A program made the position numbers and the translations under genes. Shown here in pieces: positions 1 through 7,952 of a DNA stretch of 58,896 bases (positions are counted from its first letter, which is position 1; each line of letters starts with the position of its first letter). This DNA is from Betaproteobacteria bacterium (GTDB lineage Bacteria; Pseudomonadota; Gammaproteobacteria; Burkholderiales; JAEUOS01). Location: assembly GCA_028292405.1 (NCBI GenBank), contig JAQGMJ010000078.1, forward strand, positions 1-58,896, written 5' to 3'. The notes under the pieces were generated by a model, which saw only the letters and a program-made list of their open reading frames with translations, ran no database searches and was not told where the DNA came from.

Positions 1-82
1 AATCACAGATATATTTATCGATATGTTGCTGTAATGACTGGCAAAAAGCAAGATAGCGCCTCAGCCACCCCGAAAGAGCGCC

Positions 83-649
83 ATGTTCGCCATGCAGTAC
101 TCCCACCGCCTGCCCGCCGACTATGAAATGCCCAGCATCCGCCGACGCGCCGAAGGCCGCGCTGCCTTCTGGGACAACGCGCCCGGCTTGGTCTTCAAGG
201 CATTTATCGCACAGGAGCGTGGCGCGCACGGCGCGGTCGGCAATCTCTACGCCAGCCTCTACCTCTGGCTCGACCCGCAGGTGGCGGCCGGCTTGCTGAT
301 GGGCGACGGGTTTCGTACCGTGATCGACTCCTTCGGCCGCCCCACGGTCGAAACCTGGCTGCCGCTGGACGCGCGCCGCGGCCGCGCCAGCGCCGCGAAA
401 ACCCTGTACCGCGATGAAATAGCCATCGAAGCCGCGGCCGACCACACCGCGCTCAACCGTGAAGCGGTCGCGTACAACAGGGAACTGGCCGACCATCCCG
501 GCACCGTTGCGGTCTTCACCGCACTCGATGCCCGCAACTGGCGCCTGGTCCGATTCACCCTGTCGGGCGAGTCACCGCAGGCCGGACGTGACGGCGCCGT
601 CTACGAGGTGTATTACCTGGCCCAACCCGGCCTGGGCCAGTTGCCATGA
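83..649 (+). CDS. DUF4865 family protein
   Basis: A 188-residue soluble protein with no signal peptide or membrane segment. The N-terminus (MQYSHRLPADYEMPSIRRR) and the following LVFKAF and NLYASLYLW segments resemble the small uncharacterised DUF4865 family, in which no reaction is known to me. ATG 83 is used; a second in-frame ATG three codons on (residue 4) matches where many relatives begin, so either may be the true start. It is followed after about 90 bases by a secreted protein gene with no obvious functional link. The family assignment is from memory of the conserved N-terminal pattern. Confidence 0.7.
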   Translation: MFAMQYSHRLPADYEMPSIRRRAEGRAAFWDNAPGLVFKAFIAQERGAHGAVGNLYASLYLWLDPQVAAGLLMGDGFRTVIDSFGRPTVETWLPLDARRGRASAAKTLYRDEIAIEAAADHTALNREAVAYNRELADHPGTVAVFTALDARNWRLVRFTLSGESPQAGRDGAVYEVYYLAQPGLGQLP

Positions 650-742
650 CGCGGCGCGCGGCCATGCGAACGCCGCGCGGCGCTTCTGAGGAGCAGTGCC
701 ACTTGCGTAATAATGGGCACCTGCCCTTCAACCGCCCCCGCC

Positions 743-1447
743 ATGCAATCTCGCTCCTGTCTGTCGCTGCGACTCCTTCACACGCTGCAAGCCTGCGCCC
801 TCGGCTGCCTGCTGGCGCCGGCAGCGCATGCCGCGAGTTTTGATTGCGCAAAAAAATCCAGCCAGGTCGAAACCGTGATCTGCGCCGACGCCAAACTGTC
901 GAAACAGGACGAAGCCCTCGCCGCAACCTATGGCGCCGCACTCAAGCAACGCGAGGGCGCGCAGCGCGACAGCCTGCGGCGCGAGGAGCGCCAATGGCTG
1001 GCGCACCGCAATGCCGCCTGCGCGCTCCCCGACGTCGACAATGAAGCCAACCGCATCGCGGCGGCCCGTTGCGTCGGCTCGGAAACGGCGCGGCGCATCG
1101 AGGCCCTGAAAACCGGCGCCGGTTCCACGCCAGCCCCCGCGCCGCCGCAAAAGAAAGCCGCCGACCAATACCGCCGCGGCGCCGGCGATACGCTGGACCT
1201 CTCCGCCCAGCCCGACGGCAGCGCCAGCCTCGCCATCATGGCTGGCAACGTGCGCGGGGTGTGCGATGTCGAACTCGACGGCAAGCGCGCCTCCGCCGGG
1301 CACTTTTTCTTCAAGGACCCCGACAGCGATTGCGCCGTCAGCGTCGAAGTCAAGGGCAAGAAGGCCAGCGTCGATTCCAGCGGCAGCTGCAACAGCTTTT
1401 GCGGCGCCCACGCGCCGGATTTTACCGGCGACTACTTGCGCAGGTAA
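743..1447 (+). CDS. LprI/DUF1311-type secreted protein
   Basis: The protein (234 residues from ATG 743) begins with a cleavable signal peptide ending at about residue 30 (AHA), so it is exported. I prefer this start to an upstream ATG at 713 because it puts the signal peptide at the N-terminus. After cleavage, residues 31-110 hold the lysozyme-inhibitor LprI-like pattern: FDCAKKSSQVETVIC, then LSKQDEALAATYGAAL, then a basic RREERQWLAHRNAAC stretch. The paired cysteines probably form disulfides. The proline- and alanine-rich linker near residues 125-140 leads to a C-terminal domain I do not recognise. A role as a periplasmic inhibitor is only a family-level guess. Confidence 0.8.
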   Translation: MQSRSCLSLRLLHTLQACALGCLLAPAAHAASFDCAKKSSQVETVICADAKLSKQDEALAATYGAALKQREGAQRDSLRREERQWLAHRNAACALPDVDNEANRIAAARCVGSETARRIEALKTGAGSTPAPAPPQKKAADQYRRGAGDTLDLSAQPDGSASLAIMAGNVRGVCDVELDGKRASAGHFFFKDPDSDCAVSVEVKGKKASVDSSGSCNSFCGAHAPDFTGDYLRR

Positions 1448-1459
1448 ATCCGCACGGCC

Positions 1460-2452
1460 TCAGGCGTCGCTGCTCAGGTGGTTGGCCTGGATCACCGCGC
1501 CGAACTTCTGGTAATCCGCCTCGATGAACTTGCGGAATTCCTCGGCGCTGCCGCCCAGCGGCGACATCGCAAGCACGGTCAGGCGCTGCTTGACTTCGAC
1601 CTCATCGAGCACCCTGCGGAAATCCTGATTCAGCTTGCGCGCAATGGCCGGTGAGAGCCCCGCCGGCGCCAGCACGCCCAGCCAGCCCTGCACGTCGAAG
1701 CCGGGCACGCCGGACTCCGCCACCGTCGGCACTTCGGGCAGCAGGGGAAAGCGCTTGCTGGTGGAAGCGGCAAGAAAGCGCATCTGCCCGGACTTGACGA
1801 AGCCCATCGCCGCCGGCGGGGTGTCGAACATCACATCCAGGCGCCCGGCCAGCAAATCGGTGTAGGCGGGCGCGGCGCCCTTGTAGGGAATGTGCGCGAT
1901 GTCGATGCCGGCGCGCTGCTTGAAGATTTCCATCGTCAGGTGCGCCAGCGATCCGGTGCCGCCGGTGCCGTAGCTAAGCTTGCCCGGCGAACGTTTGGCC
2001 TCGGCGATCACGTCTTTCACCGAATGGTATTTGGAATTGGCCGCGACGATCATCATCTGCGGCACGCCGGCCAGGTTGACGATGGCGGAGAGGTCCTTGC
2101 GCGGATCGTAGCCCGCTGTCTTCGACATCTGCGGCGCCACCGAGATCGGCCCGCTCGAACCCAGCAGCAACGTATAGCCGTCGCCGGGCGCGCGTACCAC
2201 CGCCAGGCTGCCGACGGCGCCGCCGGCGCCGCCCTTGTTGTCCACCAGCACCGGCTTGCCCCACAGGCGCGTCAGGCCATCGGCCAGCAGGCGCGCGAGA
2301 ATATCCGCGGATTGCCCCGGCGCGAAGGGCACGACGATGGTGACGGCGCGCGCCGGGTAATCGGCCTCGCCTTCGGCGCGTGCGGCATGCGGCAATGCCA
2401 TGGCTGCCAACGAAGCAGCAAGCGCCTTGAGGGCGCAACGGCGGGTGTGCAT
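1460..2452 (-). CDS. Bug/TctC periplasmic solute receptor
   Basis: A 330-residue tripartite tricarboxylate transporter substrate-binding protein. Visible features are a signal peptide ending near residue 26 (AARA), the hallmark YPARAVTIVVPFAPG segment, VDNKGGAGG, the DGYTLLLG motif and HIPYKGAAPAYTDLLAG. These proteins bind a carboxylate or related solute in the periplasm and pass it to a TctAB permease; no tctA or tctB gene is in this window. The start has a strong AAGGAGACAA ribosome site, shared with five other Bug genes here. It lies just downstream of the marR gene on the same strand and ends convergent with the LprI-like gene. The ligand cannot be read from sequence. Confidence 0.93.
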   Translation of the reverse strand: MHTRRCALKALAASLAAMALPHAARAEGEADYPARAVTIVVPFAPGQSADILARLLADGLTRLWGKPVLVDNKGGAGGAVGSLAVVRAPGDGYTLLLGSSGPISVAPQMSKTAGYDPRKDLSAIVNLAGVPQMMIVAANSKYHSVKDVIAEAKRSPGKLSYGTGGTGSLAHLTMEIFKQRAGIDIAHIPYKGAAPAYTDLLAGRLDVMFDTPPAAMGFVKSGQMRFLAASTSKRFPLLPEVPTVAESGVPGFDVQGWLGVLAPAGLSPAIARKLNQDFRRVLDEVEVKQRLTVLAMSPLGGSAEEFRKFIEADYQKFGAVIQANHLSSDA

Positions 2453-2532
2453 GTTTGTCTCCTTGTCCGAGGCCTCAGCCTGTTACTGGCCCGGCCTCTG
2501 ATGGGCCTTCGGGCATATTGCGGGCGGCGCCG

Positions 2533-3015
2533 TCAACCGGTGCCGGTCTTGCGCAAAACCTCTGCTTCGTCGGGATAGGCAATGGTGGAGAGGGCGGCGC
2601 GCACCATGTGCATCTGCCCCACCCCCACCATCGCCTCATATTCGCGTTCGATCTGGTTGATCGCCTTGTGCATGTCCAGCAAATAGTCTACGCCGGCCTC
2701 TGTGAATGAGACCAGGAAGGCGCGGCCGTCGGCGCCGTCCGGCGAGCGGGTGAGAAAGCCCAGCGCCTCCAGTTCCTTCACCAGCTTGCCCACTGCCTGC
2801 TTGCTGATGCCCATGCGCCGCGCCAGCTCGACGCTGCGCGTGCCTTCGAGGTCGATGAACGGCAGCAGCGCGCCGCTGGACTGCAGAAGCGCGTGGCCGA
2901 TGCGCTTTTCCATCTTCACCGACAGCCGGCTGAGGAAATCGCGCCGTACCATGAAGAGCAGCCGGCCGATGCCGTAGCGCCGCGCTTCCTTGAGGGCATT
3001 CATCTGTTTGTTCAT
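2533..3015 (-). CDS. MarR-family transcriptional regulator
   Basis: A 160-residue winged-helix regulator of the MarR type. The DNA-binding region runs through LEGTRSVELARRMGISKQ, AVGKLVKELEALGFLTR and then the wing with SPDGADGRAFLVSFTEAG. It is divergent from a catabolic operon starting at 3137, and the shared 120-base gap holds a perfect ACTAATTAGT palindrome and a strong promoter, so it probably controls that operon and itself in response to a substrate-like ligand. No Shine-Dalgarno site precedes ATG 3015; a TATAGT box lies so close upstream that the transcript may be nearly leaderless. An in-frame ATG at 3003 is an alternative start. Confidence 0.9.
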   Translation of the reverse strand: MNKQMNALKEARRYGIGRLLFMVRRDFLSRLSVKMEKRIGHALLQSSGALLPFIDLEGTRSVELARRMGISKQAVGKLVKELEALGFLTRSPDGADGRAFLVSFTEAGVDYLLDMHKAINQIEREYEAMVGVGQMHMVRAALSTIAYPDEAEVLRKTGTG

Positions 3016-3031
3016 CGGCGGCGACTATAGC

Positions 3032-3041
3032 ACTAATTAGT
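3032..3041. promoter_or_regulatory. Candidate MarR operator palindrome
   Basis: A perfect 10-base palindrome, ACTAATTAGT, lies between the divergent marR and Bug genes. It sits just upstream of the rightward -35 box and between the probable marR -10 box (TATAGT, complement of 3024-3029) and the operon promoter. The sequence GACTATA is repeated directly on either side (3023-3029 and 3052-3058). Position and symmetry suit a MarR dimer repressing both directions. Binding is inferred. Confidence 0.55.
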
Positions 3042-3049
3042 AAATCTGG

Positions 3050-3078
3050 TTGACTATATGGCGTCAGCGGCCTATATT
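3050..3078 (+). promoter_or_regulatory. Sigma-70 promoter of the Bug-TauD operon
   Basis: TTGACT (3050-3055) and TATATT (3073-3078) are separated by exactly 17 bases, a near-consensus housekeeping promoter. It would start transcription about 50 bases before ATG 3137. The palindrome at 3032-3041 ends eight bases before the -35 box. Confidence 0.7.
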
Positions 3079-3136
3079 GGGTTCGGCCAAAGGGGCCGCT
3101 TGCAGCCGCGACGCCCGGGAGGCTGAAGGAGACAAT

Positions 3137-4105
3137 ATGTTTTTCAGTTTCAAGCGGGCAGCCGGCGCCGCCCTGGCGGCAGCGCTTCTCGCCACCGCTC
3201 AATGCGCCGCCGCGCAGGACTTTCCGGCCCAGCCCGTGCACATCGTGGTGCCCTACCCGCCCGGCGGCACCACCGACCTGATCGCGCGCCAGTACGCCGA
3301 ATTCCTCGGCCGCGAGGTCGGCCAGTCCGTGGTGATCGACAATCGTCCCGGCGCGGCCACCAACATCGGCGCCGATGCCGTCGCGCGCAGCAAGGCCGAC
3401 GGCCTGACGCTTTTGTTCGGCGGCGTCAACCAGGTGCTCAACCCCGCATTCGGCCCGGCGCCGCCCTTCGACCTGCTGGGCGCGATGGAGCCGGTAAGCC
3501 TGGTGGCGCGCACGCCCTTTATCGTCGCGGGCAATCCTGCCGTGCCCTTCAACAATCCGAAGGAACTGGTCGCCGCCGCCCGGGCCGAGCCGGGCAAGCT
3601 CACCATTTCCAGCGCGCAACTCGACGTCTATGTCGAGCTTCTGAAAAAGCGCGCCGGCATCAACCTGCTGCACGTGCCCTACAAGGGCGGCGCGCCGGCC
3701 ACGGCGGACGCCATCGGCGGGCAGGTCAACATGGTCTATGCGCTGGTGCCGGTGCTGCTGCCGCACATCCAGGGCGGCAAGCTCAAGGCCGTTGGCCTCA
3801 CTTCCGCCAGGCGCGTACCCTCGCTGCCCAACACGCCCACGTTCATGGAATCGGGCGTGAATTTCGAAAGCTCGGTGTGGTACGGGCTGATCGCGCCGGC
3901 CGGGCTGCCCAAGCCGGTGCGCGAGCGCCTGGCGCAGGCGGCGCAGAAGATTGTTGCCAATGCCGAGTTCGCGCAAAAGATGCGCAGCGGCGGCGCCGAC
4001 GCGGTGTACGCGCCGCCGGAAGAATTCAAGAAGCAACTCGAAGGTGAATTGGTGTTCTGGTCGCAGACGGCCAAGGCCATGCCCCAGCTCGTCGTCGGCA
4101 AGTAA
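3137..4105 (+). CDS. Bug/TctC periplasmic solute receptor
   Basis: A 322-residue solute receptor, first gene of an operon. ATG 3137 is chosen over an upstream frame extension because an AAGGAGACAA ribosome site precedes it and the signal peptide (ending near residue 26, CAAA) begins here. The family pattern is clear: VHIVVPYPPGGTTDLIAR, IDNRPGAATNIGADAVA and HVPYKGGAPATADAIGG. The partner membrane subunits TctA and TctB are absent nearby. Two TauD-type dioxygenases and an amidohydrolase lie directly downstream, so the ligand is probably the substrate of that pathway. A MarR gene faces it across a shared regulatory gap. Confidence 0.94.
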   Translation: MFFSFKRAAGAALAAALLATAQCAAAQDFPAQPVHIVVPYPPGGTTDLIARQYAEFLGREVGQSVVIDNRPGAATNIGADAVARSKADGLTLLFGGVNQVLNPAFGPAPPFDLLGAMEPVSLVARTPFIVAGNPAVPFNNPKELVAAARAEPGKLTISSAQLDVYVELLKKRAGINLLHVPYKGGAPATADAIGGQVNMVYALVPVLLPHIQGGKLKAVGLTSARRVPSLPNTPTFMESGVNFESSVWYGLIAPAGLPKPVRERLAQAAQKIVANAEFAQKMRSGGADAVYAPPEEFKKQLEGELVFWSQTAKAMPQLVVGK

Positions 4106-4132
4106 GCTCATCGGTACACGAAGGAGACTCCC

Positions 4133-4963
4133 ATGAAGCAGGAAGCGATGAAGTACGAAACCATCCAGGTCACCCCGCTGACGCCGACCATCGGCGCGGA
4201 GATCACCGGCATCGACCTGGCGCAGCCGCTCAGCGACCAGCAGTTCCACGAGATCCACCACGCCTTCACCCAGCACCTGGTGATCTTTTTCCGCGAGCAG
4301 AAGATCACCACCGAGCAGCACAAGGCCTTCGGCCGGCGCTTCGGCGAACTGCATATCCACCCGGTGGTGCAGATGGACGGGCACCCGGAGATCATCGAGA
4401 TCAAGGCGGACGAGAACTCCACCTGGATCGCCGGCGAAGTGTGGCACTCCGACGTCACCTGCGATAAAGAGCCGCCGCTGGGCTCCATCCTCCACATCAC
4501 CAAAGTGCCGGAAAACGGCGGCGGTGACACCCTGTTCTCCAGCATGTACCGCGCTTACGACATGCTCTCCGAACCGATGCGCGCCTTTCTCGACGGCAAG
4601 ACCGCGATCCACGAAGGCGCACACGTCTACGGCGGGCGCCAGAAGCGCGGGGAGAACCGCGAATATCCGGTGGCCGAGCACCCCATCGTGCGCACCCACC
4701 CGGTGAGCGGGCGCAAGGGCCTGTTCGTCAACCGCAACTTCACCACGCGCATCAGCGGCCTGAACAAGAACGAAAGCGACGCCCTGCTGAACATGCTGTA
4801 CCAGCACATGGAACGCGACGACATCAAGTGCCGCTTCAAGTGGCGCCCCGGTTCGATGGCCTTCTGGGACAACCGCTGCGTCCAGCACCAGGCGATGTGG
4901 GACTACTTCCCGCAAACACGCTACGGCCAGCGCGTCACCATCAAGGGCGACAAGCCGGTCTGA
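4133..4963 (+). CDS. TauD/TfdA-family 2-oxoglutarate dioxygenase
   Basis: A 276-residue Fe(II)/2-oxoglutarate-dependent oxygenase. The facial triad is visible as H105 and D107 in VWHSDVT and H252 in VQHQAMWDY, with R263 following at the TauD-like spacing for 2-oxoglutarate binding. Length and motif layout are those of TauD, TfdA and related enzymes that hydroxylate a carbon next to a heteroatom, releasing sulfite, an alcohol or an aldehyde. GAAGGAG precedes the ATG. It is the second gene of the operon and is followed by a PDC-hydrolase-like amidohydrolase and a second, divergent TauD homologue. The substrate is unknown; taurine is not favoured because no sulfonate transporter is present. Confidence 0.9.
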   Translation: MKQEAMKYETIQVTPLTPTIGAEITGIDLAQPLSDQQFHEIHHAFTQHLVIFFREQKITTEQHKAFGRRFGELHIHPVVQMDGHPEIIEIKADENSTWIAGEVWHSDVTCDKEPPLGSILHITKVPENGGGDTLFSSMYRAYDMLSEPMRAFLDGKTAIHEGAHVYGGRQKRGENREYPVAEHPIVRTHPVSGRKGLFVNRNFTTRISGLNKNESDALLNMLYQHMERDDIKCRFKWRPGSMAFWDNRCVQHQAMWDYFPQTRYGQRVTIKGDKPV

Positions 4964-4987
4964 CCGATCAAGGATAGCGAGAACGCG

Positions 4988-5869
4988 ATGGACCGCATCC
5001 CCGACTGCCTCGGGCCGAATCCCGATCCATCGCCGCCGCGCATCGCCCTGCCGCCGGGGAGCTGGGACACGCATTTCCATGTCCTCGGCCCCCAAGCCAA
5101 GTTTCCCTATGCGACAAAACGCAAATACAGCCCGCCGGATGCGCCGCTCGCCGCCTGCCTGAAATTCCACCAGCGCCTGGGTATCGAACGCGGGCTGGAG
5201 GTGCATGCCAACACCCACGGTTTCGACAACAGCGTGGATCTCGACGCGGTCGCCGGCTCCGGCGGCCGCTACCTCGGCGTGGTGCGCCTCGACGCCAGCG
5301 TAACGCCGGCTCATTGCGAACGCCTGCACGAACAGGGCATCCGCGGCGTGCGCTTCGCCTTCAATCCGCAGCATGGCGGCACGCTGGACCACGCCGCCTT
5401 CAATCGTGTGCTCGAATGCATGAAGGGCCTGGCCTGGTTCATCGAACTGCATTTCGACGGCGCGGCCATTCCGGGTCTGGAGCCCTGGCTGCGCAGCCTT
5501 GCCTTGCCGGTGGTGATCGACCACATCGGCCGCATCGACGTACGCGCCGGTCTCGACCAGGAACCTTTTCGCATCCTCTGCGAACTGGCGCGGCGCGACA
5601 ACTTCTGGATCAAGCTTTCCGGCGCCGACCGTCTGAGCAAACAAGGCTACCCCTACGACGACGTCGCCCCCTTCATGCGCCGCATGACCGAAGTCGCACC
5701 TGACCGCACCCTTTGGGGCAGCGACTGGCCGCACACCGGCCTGTTCGACCCCGCGCGCATTCCCGATGACGGCAAGCTGCTGGATGCCTTCGCCTCCTTC
5801 GTACCCGATGCCGCGCAGCGCAAGCGCATTTTGGTAGACAACCCGGAACGCCTGCTGGGGATCGCGTAA
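4988..5869 (+). CDS. Amidohydrolase-2 protein, PDC hydrolase (LigI)-like
   Basis: A 293-residue TIM-barrel metal-dependent hydrolase. The N-terminal DTHFHVLG motif supplies H29 and H31, an internal FIELHFDG and VVIDHIGR follow, and the terminal WGSDWPHTG carries the conserved aspartate. The length and the pattern match 2-pyrone-4,6-dicarboxylate lactonase (LigI), which opens a lactone in protocatechuate 4,5-cleavage, and related COG3618 lactonases. It lies between two TauD-type dioxygenases, so it probably hydrolyses a lactone or ester formed by one of them. No other lig genes are in the window, so a true PDC substrate is doubtful. Confidence 0.85.
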   Translation: MDRIPDCLGPNPDPSPPRIALPPGSWDTHFHVLGPQAKFPYATKRKYSPPDAPLAACLKFHQRLGIERGLEVHANTHGFDNSVDLDAVAGSGGRYLGVVRLDASVTPAHCERLHEQGIRGVRFAFNPQHGGTLDHAAFNRVLECMKGLAWFIELHFDGAAIPGLEPWLRSLALPVVIDHIGRIDVRAGLDQEPFRILCELARRDNFWIKLSGADRLSKQGYPYDDVAPFMRRMTEVAPDRTLWGSDWPHTGLFDPARIPDDGKLLDAFASFVPDAAQRKRILVDNPERLLGIA

Positions 5870-5899
5870 CATTGTTGATGCAATACAAGGAGACAAGAC

Positions 5900-6928
5900 A
5901 TGGCTGATACAACCCTGGCGCCGATCGACGGCCCTGAAGACTGGAGCGGCGCGAGCCTGCGCGGCTCGCAGGAGTGGATCGCGCATCTGGGTGAAGCTGA
6001 GATCGCCGACATTGACCGCGCCCTGGCGCACGCCAAGACGCTGGACCGCGAGCTGCTCAGCCTGACGCGCGAAGACTTCCCCATGCCGCTGATGGACCAG
6101 CGCTTTGACGCCGTGCGGGCCGAGCTCGAAGGCGGGCGCGGCTTCGCGCTTTTGCGCGGCCTGCCGATCGCCCGCTATACGCAGGAAGACGCGCGCCTGC
6201 TGTTCTGGGGCCTGTCGCAGCATCTCGGCGAGCCGCAGGAGCAGGACGGCGCCGGCAACCGCCTGCACAGCGTCACAAACACCGGCATGCGGGTGGAAAA
6301 GAACAACAACGTGCGCAGCTTCCAGACCGATGACGAGCTGACCTTCCATTGCGATGGCGGCGACGCCTTCATGCTGCTGTGCCTGAGGACGGCCAAAAGC
6401 GGCGGCATCAGCAAGCTGGTAAGCGCGGCCCACCTGTACAACGAAATCCTGCGCCGCCGCCCCGACCTGATCGAGGTGCTGCAGCAGGATTTCCACTTCG
6501 ACACCCGCGGCCAGCACCTGGGCGGCGTGCGCTTCCAGTCGGTGCCGATTTTCAATTTCTTCCAGGGGCGCCTGTCGATGCTGTACAAGCGCCGCTACCT
6601 GCGCACCGCGCAGGAGTTTCCGGAAGTGCCGAAGTTCACCAAGGGCCAGCAGGAGGCCGTCGAGCTGATCGAGTCGCTGACCAATGACCCCGAGGTGCAG
6701 CTCAGCTTCTACATGGAGCCCGGCGACCTGCAGATCGCCAACAACTATGCCGTGCTGCACGCACGCAGCAAGTACGAGGACTTCGACGAGCCGGAGCGCC
6801 GCCGCCACCTGTTCCGCGCCTGGGTGACGCTGCCCAACGGCCGCGCCCTGCCGCCAGCCTTCGCCACCACGCGCGAGTTCGGCACTTCCTACGCGCGGCG
6901 TCACGGCGCGCCGGCCAAGACGGCATGA
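5900..6928 (+). CDS. TauD/TfdA-family dioxygenase (second)
   Basis: A 342-residue member of the TauD/TfdA superfamily, of the longer branch that includes clavaminate-synthase-like proteins. Iron ligands are seen in LTFHCDGGD (H150, D152), with the distal histidine in NNYAVLHARSKYED and an arginine-rich RRRHLFRAW for 2-oxoglutarate. The N-terminal 60 residues (DWSGASLRGSQEWIAHL) are typical of this branch. An AAGGAGACAAG ribosome site precedes ATG 5900. It is poorly similar to the TauD gene two positions upstream, so the two probably catalyse different steps. The substrate is unknown. Confidence 0.88.
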   Translation: MADTTLAPIDGPEDWSGASLRGSQEWIAHLGEAEIADIDRALAHAKTLDRELLSLTREDFPMPLMDQRFDAVRAELEGGRGFALLRGLPIARYTQEDARLLFWGLSQHLGEPQEQDGAGNRLHSVTNTGMRVEKNNNVRSFQTDDELTFHCDGGDAFMLLCLRTAKSGGISKLVSAAHLYNEILRRRPDLIEVLQQDFHFDTRGQHLGGVRFQSVPIFNFFQGRLSMLYKRRYLRTAQEFPEVPKFTKGQQEAVELIESLTNDPEVQLSFYMEPGDLQIANNYAVLHARSKYEDFDEPERRRHLFRAWVTLPNGRALPPAFATTREFGTSYARRHGAPAKTA

Positions 6929-6932
6929 ATTG

Positions 6933-7904
6933 ATGCTCCTTCGCGCACTGCTTGCCGTCGCTCTTGCCTCGCTTGTGTTCGCACCCGCGGCGAGCGCCGC
7001 CGATTTCCCGAACCGCGCCAGCCGCCTGATCGTGCCCTACACCCCAGGCGGCAATACCGACATTCTCGGCCGCGTCATCGCCCACGAGCTCAACCGCGCC
7101 ACCGGCCAGCCTGTGGTGGTGGAAAACCGCCCGGGCGCCGCCGGCACCATCGGCACCGACCTGGTGGCGAAGTCGCCGCCCGACGGCTACACCATCCTGC
7201 TGGCGAGCTTCGGCAACATCCTCACCGCCGGCGCGCTGTACAAGGGCCTGCCCTACGACCCGGTGAACGACCTCACGCCGATCAGCCTGGTGGCCACGCC
7301 GCAGACGGTGATCGTGATCAACGCCAAGCTGCCGTTCAACGACGTCAAGGGCATGATCGCCTATGCGAAGGCCAATCCCGGCAAGCTCAACTATGGCTCC
7401 TCCGGCAACGGCTCTTCCAACCATTTGTTCGGCGCGCTGTTCGCCTCGATGGCCGGCGTGCAGATGACCCACGTGCCCTACAAGGGCAGCGGCCCGGCGG
7501 TGAGCGACGTGCTGGCCGGCAATATCCAGCTCTCCTTCGCGCCCTTTCCGCTGGTGATGGGCCACATCAAGGCCGGCACGCTCAAGCCGCTGGCCGTCAC
7601 CGGCAGCGTGCGCCATCCGCTGCTGCCCAACACGCCGACGGTGGCCGAAGCCGGCGTGCCCGGTTACGAGGCGGTCGGCTGGTTCGCCCTGATGGCGCCT
7701 GCCGGCACGCCGAAGGCGATCATCGAGCAATTGAACCAGCAGGTAAACCGCATCATCGCCCTGCCCGAAGTGCGCGCGCAACTGGCGCAGGAAGGCGCCG
7801 AGCCGGTCGGCGGCACGCCCGAGGAGGCGCGCCGCTCGGTGGCCGAGGGCGCGAAAAAATGGGGTGACCTGGTGCGCAGGCTCAACATCACCGCATCGAT
7901 GTAG
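6933..7904 (+). CDS. Bug/TctC periplasmic solute receptor
   Basis: A 323-residue receptor closing the MarR-linked operon. ATG 6933 lies four bases after the upstream stop codon, implying translational coupling; this is the only Bug gene here without the GGAGACAA leader. The signal peptide ends near residue 23 (ASA), followed by LIVPYTPGGNTDILGR, VENRPGAAGTIGTDLVA, DGYTILLA and HVPYKGSGPAVSDVLAG. Having a Bug gene at both ends of one operon is unusual and suggests two ligands, for example the substrate and a by-product. It ends convergent with another Bug gene, with a hairpin between them. Confidence 0.94.
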   Translation: MLLRALLAVALASLVFAPAASAADFPNRASRLIVPYTPGGNTDILGRVIAHELNRATGQPVVVENRPGAAGTIGTDLVAKSPPDGYTILLASFGNILTAGALYKGLPYDPVNDLTPISLVATPQTVIVINAKLPFNDVKGMIAYAKANPGKLNYGSSGNGSSNHLFGALFASMAGVQMTHVPYKGSGPAVSDVLAGNIQLSFAPFPLVMGHIKAGTLKPLAVTGSVRHPLLPNTPTVAEAGVPGYEAVGWFALMAPAGTPKAIIEQLNQQVNRIIALPEVRAQLAQEGAEPVGGTPEEARRSVAEGAKKWGDLVRRLNITASM

Positions 7905-7905
7905 A

Positions 7906-7937
7906 CGCGGCTGCGCAGCGCCGGAGAGGCAGCCGCG
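7906..7937. terminator. Bidirectional hairpin between convergent genes
   Basis: A 9-base perfect stem (7906-7914 with 7929-7937, CGCGGCTGC / GCAGCCGCG) with a 14-base loop fills the short gap between two convergent Bug genes. No U-tract follows on either strand, so it may act as a 3'-end stabiliser or weak terminator. Confidence 0.45.
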
Positions 7938-7952
7938 CGCCGCGACCCGCGG

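Noticed and set aside
4133..4963. Taurine dioxygenase tauD in the strict sense
   Set aside because: The iron site fits, but there is no tauABC transporter and the neighbours point to another substrate.
2636..6904. A very long open frame (about 1,420 codons) on the minus strand
   Set aside because: It runs antisense to several well-supported genes, is full of Ala, Arg, Gly, His and Val as expected for a GC-rich shadow frame, and shows no domain.
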